Part shown: positions 1 through 53,100 of the stretch, piece by piece
Layout: the number at the start of each line of letters is the position of its first letter
Numbering within the stretch: the stretch's first letter is position 1
Source: Syngnathus acus
Taxonomy: Eukaryota > Chordata > Actinopteri > Syngnathiformes > Syngnathidae
Assembly: GCF_901709675.1 (NCBI RefSeq)
Contig: NC_051089.1
Coordinates: 7,623,476-7,687,475, forward strand
Length of the DNA stretch: 64,000 nucleotides
Direction: 5' to 3'
Notes under the pieces: generated by a model
What the model was told of the DNA's origin: nothing
Databases searched by the model: none
Seen by the model: only the letters and a program-made list of their open reading frames with translations
Translations under genes and position numbers: made by a program

Positions 1-1132
1 TCAGGTGCAGAGAAAATATCACCAAAAAAATTCAAAAATCACTCATTTCGAGTTAAAGAAATGAACTGCAAGCTTCCATTCCAAGCCAAGAGCTCAACGC
101 AATTGTTAAAATGCAAACAAAAGCTGACTACAACAAATGGCACCCGGCCCCAATACTTGGCTTAAAAAAATATTAAGATAGACAAAAATAATCATGAATC
201 ATTAAATACTGTTTGTTGTGGCTTGACAAAGTAGCCTAGACAGGTGCAGTTTGTGAGTGCAAAAAGACATACCATGCATATATTCGACATATCTACTGTA
301 AATATTCCCTCAAAGGACATTTCATTAGGATCACTTCCAACAGCAGTATCAGAAAATATTGACTGTACAAAGATGAAGCTCAGTTTGAATTAACATGTTC
401 TATTCAACATATGTAGGAGTGTTTCCTGTCATGATGTAGTGCAGGTGTACCAGGTATGTTGTGCTTGATCAGGGCAGATAGTTCACTGAAGCCCATGGTG
501 GTTTTGGTCAACAAGCCTCATCTTACAAAAAAAGACAACACCAATAACATCGACAACTTATAAAACTTGCAATTCTTTTTTTTTTAAAGTCAAGTCAAAC
601 ATGACAGACACAAGCCAAACACGTATTGACACAAGAACAATTGTTTGCATTTTCTCTTTTGTTGCTACAGTCCCCGACGCTGTATGCTCAGTCGTTAAAT
701 TCCAAATAATTTAAACAAGCAAGACACACGCATGCTTGGTAATTGATAATTTTTTTGAAAGATGTGAAATATGTAATTGCGCATCTGCTGCAGTTGGCGC
801 ATAGTTCAGCCACTCACAAGAAAAATCAGGATTGTGTAACAAGAGACGTCTGTTTTGACCAAGGGGAGTCAAAAAAATCCTCTCTTGACTGAAATAAAGC
901 CACAAAAAATGGCCCATGACAGACCAAAAAATAAAATCTTTGGAAATCATTCTCCTTTTAAGTGTGCCAGTGACAAGACAGCTGATGAAGTCGCTTGTGG
1001 TCATCCTCATACAAAATTCAGAGATGATAGCAAATCGTTTCCAAAGGCGATGTTGGGAAAGAAAAAAAAAAAAAGACGCATACCATGCAGTCAGGTTGTG
1101 TGCTTTACTCTCCTCATTTCTCGATTCCCTTT
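1..1132 (-). other. Region downstream of smyd2: probable 3' UTR then unassigned
   Basis: AT-rich sequence following the smyd2 stop. I see no clear AATAAA on the minus strand close to the stop. Open frames here (for example around 711-1226) lack coding character and overlap the last smyd2 exon in the wrong frame. Confidence 0.4.
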
Positions 1133-4100
1133 TCATTTCTGCTCCTCGAGTTCCCGTTTGACCTCTGCAACATACTGGTGATCTTTCCCATGAGCCACCT
1201 CCATAATGGCCAGTGCCTGCACACATGAAAACATGACATTCACATGTTGCTTTTAAACTTCCGCCATTTATTCAAACGCAGTGCAACACCAGCCCCGGAG
1301 TTTGTTCTAATACCTTCTTCAGAGCTTTGACTCCTTGTGTCTTCTTCTCCAGCCCCAAATACAAGCGACCCAGCTTCAGATACATGGACGCCACGTTCAG
1401 AGAGTAGGCCCGGGTAGTGCACGCTGCAGAGAGTAAACGCTATCAAATTACTGTCCACTATCATTAGGTACACTGGCGGTATCTGATGAGATCTGCCTTC
1501 AGCGGTTTGATAGCAAGATTTTCACAAACATTGCGGTACAGTGCAGACCAAGCTCTGCCCTTTTGAAGCGAACTCAGTAAGCAGCTCTCAGTACAAATAT
1601 CCAAAATGATTAAGCAAGTGGTTCTACCTGTATGGGTGTATGATCTTCTCTCCGTAGTTCATGGCTCCGTCCCAGTCCTGCATGTAGAGGCAGACGCCCA
1701 TGGCCTGATACATCATGTGCAGCATGTAGACGTTGGTGTCTGCAAATATGGTGCCCATTTTCTCCTGGCTGAGTTCACACATCTCCAGCAACTCGCTCGG
1801 GCATGCCAGAAAGTCAAGGAGTCACGAGTGAAGTTAAGCGAACAAAATGGAAAAATGTGACGATGAAGGAAAAGGATATTCTTGTAATGTTTTGCTCTCC
1901 TGAACTCCTCAATGACATTTTTGGCGTATCGGACCATGGCTCGGATTTCTTCTGGCTCGGGTGCTCCGGAGCTCATCTTGCGGATTTCCATCTTCTCTTT
2001 GTCCTATGAAGCAAGAGAGAGCACAACAAGACTTTATATCATACCCCTTAATGGTGGGGAGAAAAAAATTCAAACGATCTATCTGGGTGTCTTTTTTTGT
2101 TGTTGTTGTAAATATCCAAAACCTTATTTAAACAAGGTTGTGTGGAGTTTTGATATCCGTAATGTGGGCAGACACTCGTACCTTTGACTCCGTTGTGCAC
2201 TCTGTACACTGGCACGTGAAAAAGTAGGAATCCAACAACCTTTCCTTTCGGTCCTCTGTGGGGTAGAGCAAGTCGATGTAACTGTTAAAGACCTAAGGAA
2301 AGACAATAAACAGCAGTCAATGCGAAATGAACTGCATTCTGGCTAGATGTGATGGAGTACGCCTGTGAGTAGATGCTTGCCTCCTCTCTGGGGCTGATCT
2401 CCTTGACAGCTCTTACTTCTGCCACGGTGCCCTTGTAGGTGACAATGACATTTGGGCTGCAGCTGTGGTTCATCAGTGCTACACTGGGAGGAATCGCATC
2501 AGGACATTCAGCGGAGAATAGCCAAGGAAGGCCGACTACTTGATTTAACACAGAACCATCTCTTTTTTTTTTTTTTTAAGCTGTCAAGCTCTGTTGCCAA
2601 ATATGGAACAAGTCCTGCACTTTTATTTGCATGTGTAGCATGAAATTAGCGTACTTACTCTGGAAAAACAGCTGATCCCAAATGTGAGAGCTCCTCATCC
2701 TCTATTGTGAAGCCATTGCAATTCACCTACACACAAAGCATCAACAACAATACAATAGCGCCAAATCATATTACTTGACGCAAGATGGATTCAAAAAAAG
2801 CAGCATAAAATCCCTTTCTGTTTTAGGTCATTAATCGAATTCATTTAGAAATGCAATGTTTACAATATACTCCATGCACGAGTAAACGAGGCAACAAACC
2901 TGAGCAAAGAGCTCAGTGAGCGCCTGGTTGTCCGGGATATTGCTGATGTGTTTGCCGTAAAAGTGATGCAGGGCCGCGATGTCTGTCTGGTTCATTTCAT
3001 CCTTCTCGCTGTCCATTTTGTCTAAATCTGGGAAAGAAAGGAAAGAGGAAGAAAATTGCAGCTACAAATGAACCTCCAACATACTGTGTATAAGCATACA
3101 AACATAACAGTGCGAGCGGATATTTAACAACATCATGAGCCATCACCTCACAGGAAGCCACAGTACAAGTATGGCTTTGCAGAGAACATGAAATTACACC
3201 ATTGGGAGTCTTGGGATTGAAGTCCCAATATGCAGCACATTTGGAGTGAAACAAAGTGAGAGAACAAGACCCGGAGGCTACAGTGGAGTCTCGAATAGTC
3301 TCGAGACACCGCTAACACAATTTAACTGTAACTAAAACTGCTTGTAGATGTAACTAAGAACACGATTGGCAGAAGGTAAGTAGGTTATGGAGAATTGGTG
3401 TATGTTTAATATTCTCATTGAATTACTTACACTAAGCTCAGGAGTGCAAGGGCGAGAGGTACAGCTATCTCTATTGTGGGTTGGATTGTGAGCAGGATTA
3501 CACAAAAAAATGACCCAATTTTTTGGGGGGAAACTCTGCATAGTGGTGGGTTCATACGGCAATGTTTTCAGACATGCACAACCATACTCACGTGCTTCAA
3601 ACTCTTTGAGCAGCAGTAATCTTTCTGACGGTGTGCGCTCTGTCGTGACTCTCTATACATGAATTAAAAAAAAAAAACAATTATATTATTTCGCTGTCAA
3701 CTCTTTTCATCAAAACATTTCCAATGACATGCAGCTGTTTGGAACAGCATACTGTCGGCGGCCATGTTGGCTTTTTCATACCCTAACCTATTACGTATCT
3801 TGGTAGTGAGACGCTAATTTTCACTCTACCTGTTTCACAATGATTCGGGCTACCAGTCTGACCGTCTCTGAGGGACACCAGTTTTCCCCGTAGGCACACA
3901 TGGCAACACACTCCAGCTTGTGCATGGGCCAATCCCCTCTCTGCGTGCATACACAAATACAATAAGCAACTCCACGATAAGACACATGAAATATATGTGC
4001 AGGGGGTTACCTGGCAGTCAATGTCGCAATAGTAGGCCTGTTTACATTTGCCACATTTAAAAAGGTCTTCTTTTCTGTAAAAAAAACAAACACACACCTC

Positions 4101-5006
4101 TCTTTAAAACCTTTCTTTTGCATCTCAACTCTCTAGGGATTTTGTTGTTAATTATTTCAAGTGAATAGAATGACAAAAATGTGCAACACACCCCTGGCCT
4201 GGCCTTCTCTTCTCCTCCACTACTGGGAGGCATGGGCAGCTATATTTAGCACTGTAACCTTTCACTGCTCCATAAAAATTAATGGAGCATGTGTGCGTCA
4301 TGTATGTGTGGGAAGCAGTAAGAGGATTTAAATGAAAGACAATACTGTGTAACTAAAATGTATACGTTGCCCTCTGTTTTTGCTCAAAATACACACTTTT
4401 TTTTTTTTGAATTAAATTAGTCACCAGACTTGATTTGTACAAGGTGTACAAGAAAATTAACAATTTCATAGCCTAATAATAGCCAATTCTTGCTCAAATA
4501 ACTTTTTACAAGAGATCAGTGAGCACAATGGGAACCAATAAGTTGCTAGAAAAGATTGATTTGGGCCGAATGAATGAGCTTGTGTAAGTCAGGTCAGCTT
4601 AAGTCTGAACGGAATTTATTGTACAAACCACGCGTGCGTCCAATAATATCTGCAGTGATGAATGTTGCGCACTGACCCATTTAATTGAGCTAGGTGGGCG
4701 TCCAGAGGTTTAAACGGTAACCTAGCCTACGTTGAAATGAACACATGGATAACTTTTGACAAGGGGATCCATTTTAAATAATTATTCCCCCCAGAAAATG
4801 ACAATAAACGCTGATTCGATGATTCATTTTTACCTGGTGAAACAGTGCTCGCAGTGCGCTCCTCGCTCACTCTCAGTCAGCACGTACGAGTAAGCTGGAC
4901 AGGCGAACACCAACTCCCCCACCGCGAAGTGTCTCAATGCCCGCAGACCTCGGCCCGTGTCAGGGCTAACGAACAGCTCCGTCCCTTCTATGCCTTCGTT
5001 CTTCAT
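1133..5006 (-). CDS. smyd2: SMYD2-type SET and MYND domain lysine methyltransferase (12 coding exons)
   Basis: Exons in transcription order: 4834-5006, 4011-4074, 3830-3940, 3592-3652, 2900-3027, 2659-2726, 2381-2483, 2182-2292, 1880-2003, 1628-1802, 1314-1423, 1133-1216, about 436 aa (human 433). The family methylates lysines on histone H3 and on p53, RB1 and HSP90 in cytoplasm and nucleus. Visible: the N-terminal GRG of the split SET domain, MYND zinc ligands (HCEHC in exon 1, CGKC and CDIDC in exon 2, HKLEC in exon 3), the SET core NHSC (exon 7) and YIDLLY (exon 8), the post-SET CQCTEC (exon 8), and the C-terminal helical/TPR-like region (exons 9-12). The start is the first ATG of exon 1, giving MKNEGIEG, close to the human N-terminus. 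Oddities: a GC donor after exon 7, a U12-type intron after exon 9, and a one-base frame disruption in exon 11. Teleosts carry smyd2a and smyd2b; I cannot tell which this is. Confidence 0.93.
1314..1423 (-). CDS. smyd2: smyd2 exon 11 with a one-base frame disruption
   Basis: The acceptor (rc of 1424-1425) and donor (rc of 1312-1313) are canonical. Exon 10 leaves two bases of a Ser codon, and exon 11 opens in frame as S-V-H-Y-P. Conserved residues then continue one frame over as YSLNVASMYLKLGRLY and run in frame into exon 12. The exon is 110 bp where 109 would keep frame. The extra base is most simply one of the three C at 1409-1411 (GGG on the coding strand). Read literally, the protein loses its last 60 or so residues. 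Either a sequencing indel or a genuine truncating variant would explain it. Confidence 0.8.
1803..1879 (-). other. smyd2: U12-type (minor spliceosome) intron of smyd2, apparent AT-AT termini
   Basis: The 5' splice site reads ATATCCTTTT (rc of 1870-1879), a full match to the U12 AT-AC donor consensus. Near the 3' end is CCTTGAC, the U12 branch-site core, with its A about 12 nt from the exon. Joining A at 1880 to GC at 1801-1802 gives AGC and restores the ortholog-like run HYK-S-PSELLE. That places the intron end at AT (rc of 1803-1804), not AC or AG. No AG or AC nearby gives the right frame. The intron is only 77 bp. Confidence 0.75.
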
Positions 5007-5150
5007 GGTTCCCTGGAAGCTCTACCAGTGTGTACTCCCTGTGACTGACTCTACTGGGATCAGCTCCAGGTTTGTGGTAAAGCTTCTTCTTCTTCTACGG
5101 CGCATTACGTGTGCTGCGCTCACCCCCGCCCCCCTGGTGGACAGATGACA
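4834..5150 (-). promoter_or_regulatory. smyd2: smyd2 first exon and CpG-richer promoter side
   Basis: Sequence around and upstream of the smyd2 start (5006) is richer in CpG and GC than the flanking DNA. No TATA box is evident. The transcription start cannot be placed from sequence alone. Confidence 0.4.
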
Positions 5151-8100
5151 ATAGACAACAGTATTACTTTTACTCTATTCAAAGTGCAGCCACCCCAAAA
5201 AAAGGCACATTAAACGAGGTGCCAATGATATATAAAACAGAACAGACGAACTTTCCATTGGAGTGCCAATCTCTTGATTGTCTTTATGATTATGGCCTAA
5301 AATGTCAAATCACTAGCTTTTTGAAAATAGGATTTCAAGCATGCCTGTTTCAGCATGGCAAATACTGTATATGATAAAGGTGGCATAAGTAATGCTAAAT
5401 AGGACAAAATACATATTTTCAATTGCCTGTGTCGTTATTCATCAAATTAGATGAAAATGATCCATATGAAGAGGAACGGGCCGAGTCCTGTTCCCGGCTG
5501 GACTCTGCAGGTTGCAATATTCAGAATTTTGCGCCTGAGGCTAGAATTAGTTCAATTGTAGGGAATGCATGGACTAGGCCCTGCAGCCTCATCAGAGACA
5601 ATGGAATTCCTTCATTACAGTCCTTTAAATGTTGACGTTGTCTCCTATTTGAATTCCAATACACTGAACTTGTCTTTGAGTGCTTAATATAACAAAGAAA
5701 TAAACGACAAAAAAATAGGATGAAGTCAATACAGAAATGGCACAGCAACCAATGCATTAATGATGGGTCAGCCCGAATCTCGAGACCCAGTAAAACAAAC
5801 CAGTAGAAATTAGTGTCATGCCAAAGCACACCAAAATACTTGAGTTTGTTAATTTTTTCTATATAAATGCATTTATTTAAGTTAATCATTTCTCTTCATT
5901 CAAAGTTTGCAGTGTCTATAAAAGAGGGAACAGTTAAAAGCGCTGCACAGTGTGACAAAAACAAAACCTGCTAGCAACCTGGGGCTGAATACACTGTTCA
6001 TTTCTGTACATAATGTACACACATTTGGATGTAGGTACTATATACAAAAATATACACTTTTGCACACGGGCCACAAAGCATTAAGTATGAAGTTCACGTC
6101 CTTTGATTTTTTGTCATCATCAGTTGTTGAGACTTGTGACACATTCTGACCCAAATTCACATTTTAATACCTAAAGACTACGAACGTAAAATGGATGCTA
6201 ATCTAAAGTAGGCTTTCGCAATAATGATAGGAATCAAAATGACAAATGAATCTGGAACTTGAGTTTTACACCTTTCTTTTGTCCACAAAATTAAATTCAA
6301 CTATGAATCATTTCAAACATGCTTTGGATGTCCTTGTCACAAATGTTAAGACATTAAATCAGAAAGCTGAGCTGTATATACCCTGTGAAAAACATACTGT
6401 TCTCTCTTTAAAAAAAAAACAAAAAAAAACAGGGAGAAACGTTGGCACGGTGTGCTAAAGATGTAAACATTCAATCATCCAATCAATGGGATTGTGTTGT
6501 CTTTTTAAAGAAACGGCATTGGATTAAATGGTTCTGGTTCAAAAAGAATAGGTGACTGTGTTGCCATGGTAACTTAGATATGTGCAGTTTGGTTCCAACT
6601 GGATGAACAGTTCATAAAAGCAACAGCTAATAATAATGACGCCTGAAACTCTTTGGTCGCTCATAATAGGGCAGGGAACCATTTTCTTGACAAGGCCCAT
6701 TTCAGTTTAGGGGGAAAAAATCCTCAGAGGACAATATTATTTTTATGACAAAATATGAGGCAATCAAACATGTTTTTAGAAGTGCATAACACCAAATTAT
6801 ACCTCCCGGGGGCCGTCCATGGCCCACGGGATGCAGGTTCCTCACCCGGTTTAGAGAATGTCATTTTTAACTTAGTTGCTACAAAGTGACAGTAGAGGGC
6901 GCTCTACACTAAACAAACATCTTTCTATCTTTAGTAAATTGGATTCTATGCAGTCAGTACAACACTTGGAAGAATTATAAATGTAACTTGAAGAAAGCTG
7001 CACAATAATGAAAACTGGCAACATAAAAGCTACACTTTGTTTTATAATCTTTTGTTAGGAGGTGCCAAGACAACACAATAATGAATAGTGACTGCCTTAG
7101 AGTATTTGACCCCACTGGTAGTCTAGAATGCTGATTCTTAAATTCTAAATCGAAACAAATTTACCTTTGTTTTGCATCTATCCAAACACAATAGCTCCCT
7201 CAAAACATCATCTGAGTTTCAAACTTCCAAACTAACAAACATTTGGGTCTTCTGAGTAGTACAGTACAGTGACCATGGAAACAGGGCTCTCTCTCTCTCT
7301 CCTCAAAACCAAGTTCTGTATCTGCCCCGGCACTCACAGGTACTGGCAGTCCAGCGCAGAAGCCTATCAAGTGTCAGGATAGGCTCTGCGAGTAGCTGCA
7401 GTGTCAGCCTGGTGGCTTCAACTTTAGTTTAAGACAAAGGAAAAGACACGGAGTAAAAATGGCCCAAGACGGACAACAGACAAAACTGCCATTTGGAAAA
7501 AGTCATATAAAAAAAATAAAAAAAAGGAAAGAAAGCATGGGTGGAGAGGAAGCCAAAGAAATTAAATAGTATTAAAAAAAATCTTTTTGGTTTCATTATT
7601 TGTGAATGTAGATGTACTATTGCAGCTTTTGCAGATAATTGTTTATGATACACAAGCATTGCTGTCTGAGGGCAACCATGTGAATTGACTTAATAGTTTT
7701 TAGATGACATTCAAAAGATTCTTCTCCTGCATGCACCCTAAAGTGTGGCACTATCGAACCAATGAGGTTAGCTAGAGCCCAACATTCCCACTTTTCTGGG
7801 GAGCGTCGTTTTTGCAACAACAAAAAAACGCCTTTAACAATGCACTATTTCAATGTACAATTCATTTAAAAACATTAACCAGAAAACACAGTATTGCATT
7901 TACTTCTGGTGCTTCAGTCGTTATTTGTGTTCTTAATTTAATGCTTCGTGGTGCCATCGGACAGCAATAATATTTTATGTACCATAAACAATAATTGGAC
8001 AAAGGTTCTATTAACAGTCAGGCTAACTTAAACCATTCATTCTTTTTAATAACACTGAATCAGATTTGTAATAACTTCACCCAAAACGTTAGTCGCATGT

Positions 8101-9438
8101 ATTCAATCACTGAGTGACAGTACTGCCACAAAGAGAATTTGAACAAGACCCAAATAATCATTTAACCTGTGTTCCTTCCACTTCATATTTATGCAGCTGC
8201 AGTTGTGGTTTAGTTTCCCCTGTGCCTGTGGGATACAATATATCAATTGGACAAACACATTTTACCAAGTGTGGCGCTTCAGGTCAGAGCTACCCTTGAG
8301 AAACTAATAAGAGTTGGTGGTGATAATACAAGTTGCACTATTTATTCCCATTGCCTCTTGGGAGAAACCGCGGCAACAGTAAATAACACAAACTCACTCT
8401 GATGTGCTGGGCAAAATAAAATCACAATGCAAACAGACATTGTATAAAACGGAGGCGCTCCCGAGGGAGTAGCCGAAGAGCAGCAAGAGTAAAGAAAATA
8501 CATCAATCCTCTAGTGTTCATTGTCCTTGCAGTTTTTTCCCCAATTTGCTTATGAGAGAAAGTAAACAAAAAAGGCTGCTAAGAGCTTCGTGGTGTGTTG
8601 CTGCTTTAAAGACAAAAACGAATGATACTAAAGTGCAGCAGCCAGTGCTACAGCCTGAGGAGAGCAGATTTCCTCAACTCCATATTCTCGGAGAATTCCT
8701 CCAGAGCTTTGTTGCGTGTTGTGGGGAAATCTTCTCTTCAACTTTTGCGGGAGGAAAAAAAAAAGAATAGAAGAAAAAAAAAATAATTCCATCCACCTCA
8801 TCTCTGCTGATCCTGTAAACCGAAAAGTTTCAATATACGGGGGGGGAAAAAATATTCAACGTTGTTTTCCTCCAAATCAATAGTTCTGGCTCGGTTTGGA
8901 AAATCTTGTTTTTGTTTTCAAAAAGAAAAAAAGAAAAGCTCCTGCAAACCTCCACAAATTAACAGTATTTAAAATATTCCAAAGAAAATAATTACGAAAT
9001 AAAAACACTCAAGTTGATTTCCACCAGCATTCAAGACAACAAACGACTCGAAGAATCCACGTTATTTTGCCTCCCGAACCATCAATGAGAAAAACACTGA
9101 GGTATGTAGTAGTTGGATGGAAAGCCTTCACTTTTATCCTGCTCATCATCGTCATTACCCTCATCAGTGTCACCAGCACTGTTCCTCCCACTAAATATGG
9201 TCAGTTTCCTGTTTAAGGTCTACAAGGCCCTCCGCCAGTCTTTATGTCGGAGGAGGGGGTGGAGTGGTGGTGTAGAAATGACCTCATACCCCTGAGGAGG
9301 AGTAAGATGGACCCATTCATCCGTCCATCATGTTTGTCTTTCTCCTCCAGTTGACATTTACTTCATCGTAAAGTTTGTTGGTGTGTAATGCTCTTAGCAG
9401 AGCATCGTGGCGATGTCTAGTGGCGGCCATGTTGTCCC
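5151..9438. other. smyd2-galnt2 intergenic region including probable galnt2 3' UTR
   Basis: No coding exon is recognised. The minus-strand galnt2 3' UTR should run downward from 9438. Candidate AATAAA signals on the minus strand lie at 8341-8346 (about 1.1 kb past the stop) and 5872-5877 (about 3.6 kb past it). The region is AT-rich with A/T homopolymers and a GA-rich patch near 7290-7302. Nothing else is supported. Confidence 0.4.
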
Positions 9439-40650
<31,212 letters not shown>

Positions 40651-41080
40651 GGCTCCTCGTCTCTTCTCGTCTGCCTACCGAGTGCTCGGTGGCTCGGCTC
40701 CGGCTTCACTGGTGGCGGCGGTGGGGGCTCGTCACGGTGTGTAGTGTCCGCGCAAGTCGCTGCGCCGCTCGGTCCACGGGTCCTCAGTCCTCCGGGGAGG
40801 GAGCAGAAAGCAGCTAGCCAAAATTCAGCAACGGGGGTTAGAGGGCAAAGGCTAACCCGCTATAATCCAATCAAAGGTCGGATCACGTCGAGGACTCTGT
40901 GCTGCGAGCGAGTTAAGGGGGGCGTACGGTGATAAAGTTGGAAAGAAAAGGCGATTCTTGTAGAAAATTATTATATAGTGCGCGTTTCCAGTTGCAGCTC
41001 TTGCAGCAGCGAGCGGGCGGGCGGGCGAGATGATGTGTGCAAGCGTGTGTGCTACAGGCGGACTGCTCTACTCTGGGAGT
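40651..41080 (-). promoter_or_regulatory. galnt2: galnt2 5' UTR and CpG-island promoter
   Basis: Sequence from about 40150 to 41080 is clearly GC- and CpG-rich against an AT-rich background, spanning exon 1 and its upstream side. A tandem GGGC tract at 41014-41027 resembles clustered Sp1 sites. No TATA box is evident. This fits a broadly expressed CpG-island promoter. Confidence 0.6.
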
Positions 41081-42171
41081 CCGCTAGGGGTGCTAGAGAC
41101 ACGTTGGCAGCAATTAAGATTTTATACTCCTCCACTAAACTAAAAAAGGTCAATAATATTCAATTTGTGGAATGTGAATTTATCTCAAAAAATCCAGCAG
41201 TTTTTAATATCCGGGGGAGCCATTTTGCCTTACTTACTGTTGACTGAAAATTGAGAATTGACTACGGGAATGCAATTACTTCAAATTTGTCTTTGTTGCA
41301 TCAGAAAAAAAACCTCAAAGCAAGAAGCTGCCACCATGCTTCATGTTGTTGTTCTGATGATGTCGCAGTGTTGCTTTTACTGAGCTTACCGATAAGCACC
41401 TCTGCTAGTTTATCGCGATTTTTGTTTGCATTTCTGAAATCCCAACTGCAGACAGGGCCTAATCAGTTTAGTTATCTTTCTTCTCAGTACACACGCAAAG
41501 TAATCTCATATACCCAAATCAGTTTTTAATAGGTAATTTCAGTCATACAGCTCATCGCTATGAAATCCTTTGATGGGTTTAGCATTGATGTAGAATAAAT
41601 ATGAGCTATTCACAGAAATGCTGCATCTGCAACAGTTTCATTTTCAGAATTGTGCAGGGAATCCCAAAAATTGATGAGCTTGGCAGCATGGGAGTTGGCG
41701 CTTACGCTTATTGTGCTACTACAGCACAAAATACTCCAGCTTCAGCTTTAATCAATGCATCCTTGAAGGGGCTGTTATTACGAAAAGAAAAAAAGGCATT
41801 ATGGTTCTGACACGATCCATCAAGTTGACTAAGATTATACTCATCCCTGTGATTCATCTCAACACCGCTACAGCTCCATTAGCAAATGAGAAAAGTAGTT
41901 TATCTTTTTTTTTTTTTTGGCTTGTACTTGAAATTGCCCAGTAAAAAAACACTTGCTCATAAAATGATGTCATTGAAGATGCTCGAAAATGAACATTTGC
42001 AGTAAATTTTACTGCACCCTGGAACATGCACAAGTTAAAAAACACTCTTTTATACATGATCTGAGTCAATATGTAAAAATATCAAAATAAACACACCCAG
42101 ATCCTTGGATGCCTGTCACACAATTGCTGCGTAATCCATAATTATCCCAATTTCAGAGTCACCTGAACCCT
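41081..42171. other. galnt2-urb2 intergenic region
   Basis: AT-rich DNA between the galnt2 promoter and the urb2 stop. It should contain the urb2 3' UTR, since urb2 runs toward galnt2. No coding exon or clear minus-strand AATAAA was recognised. Confidence 0.4.
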
Positions 42172-53100
<10,929 letters not shown>

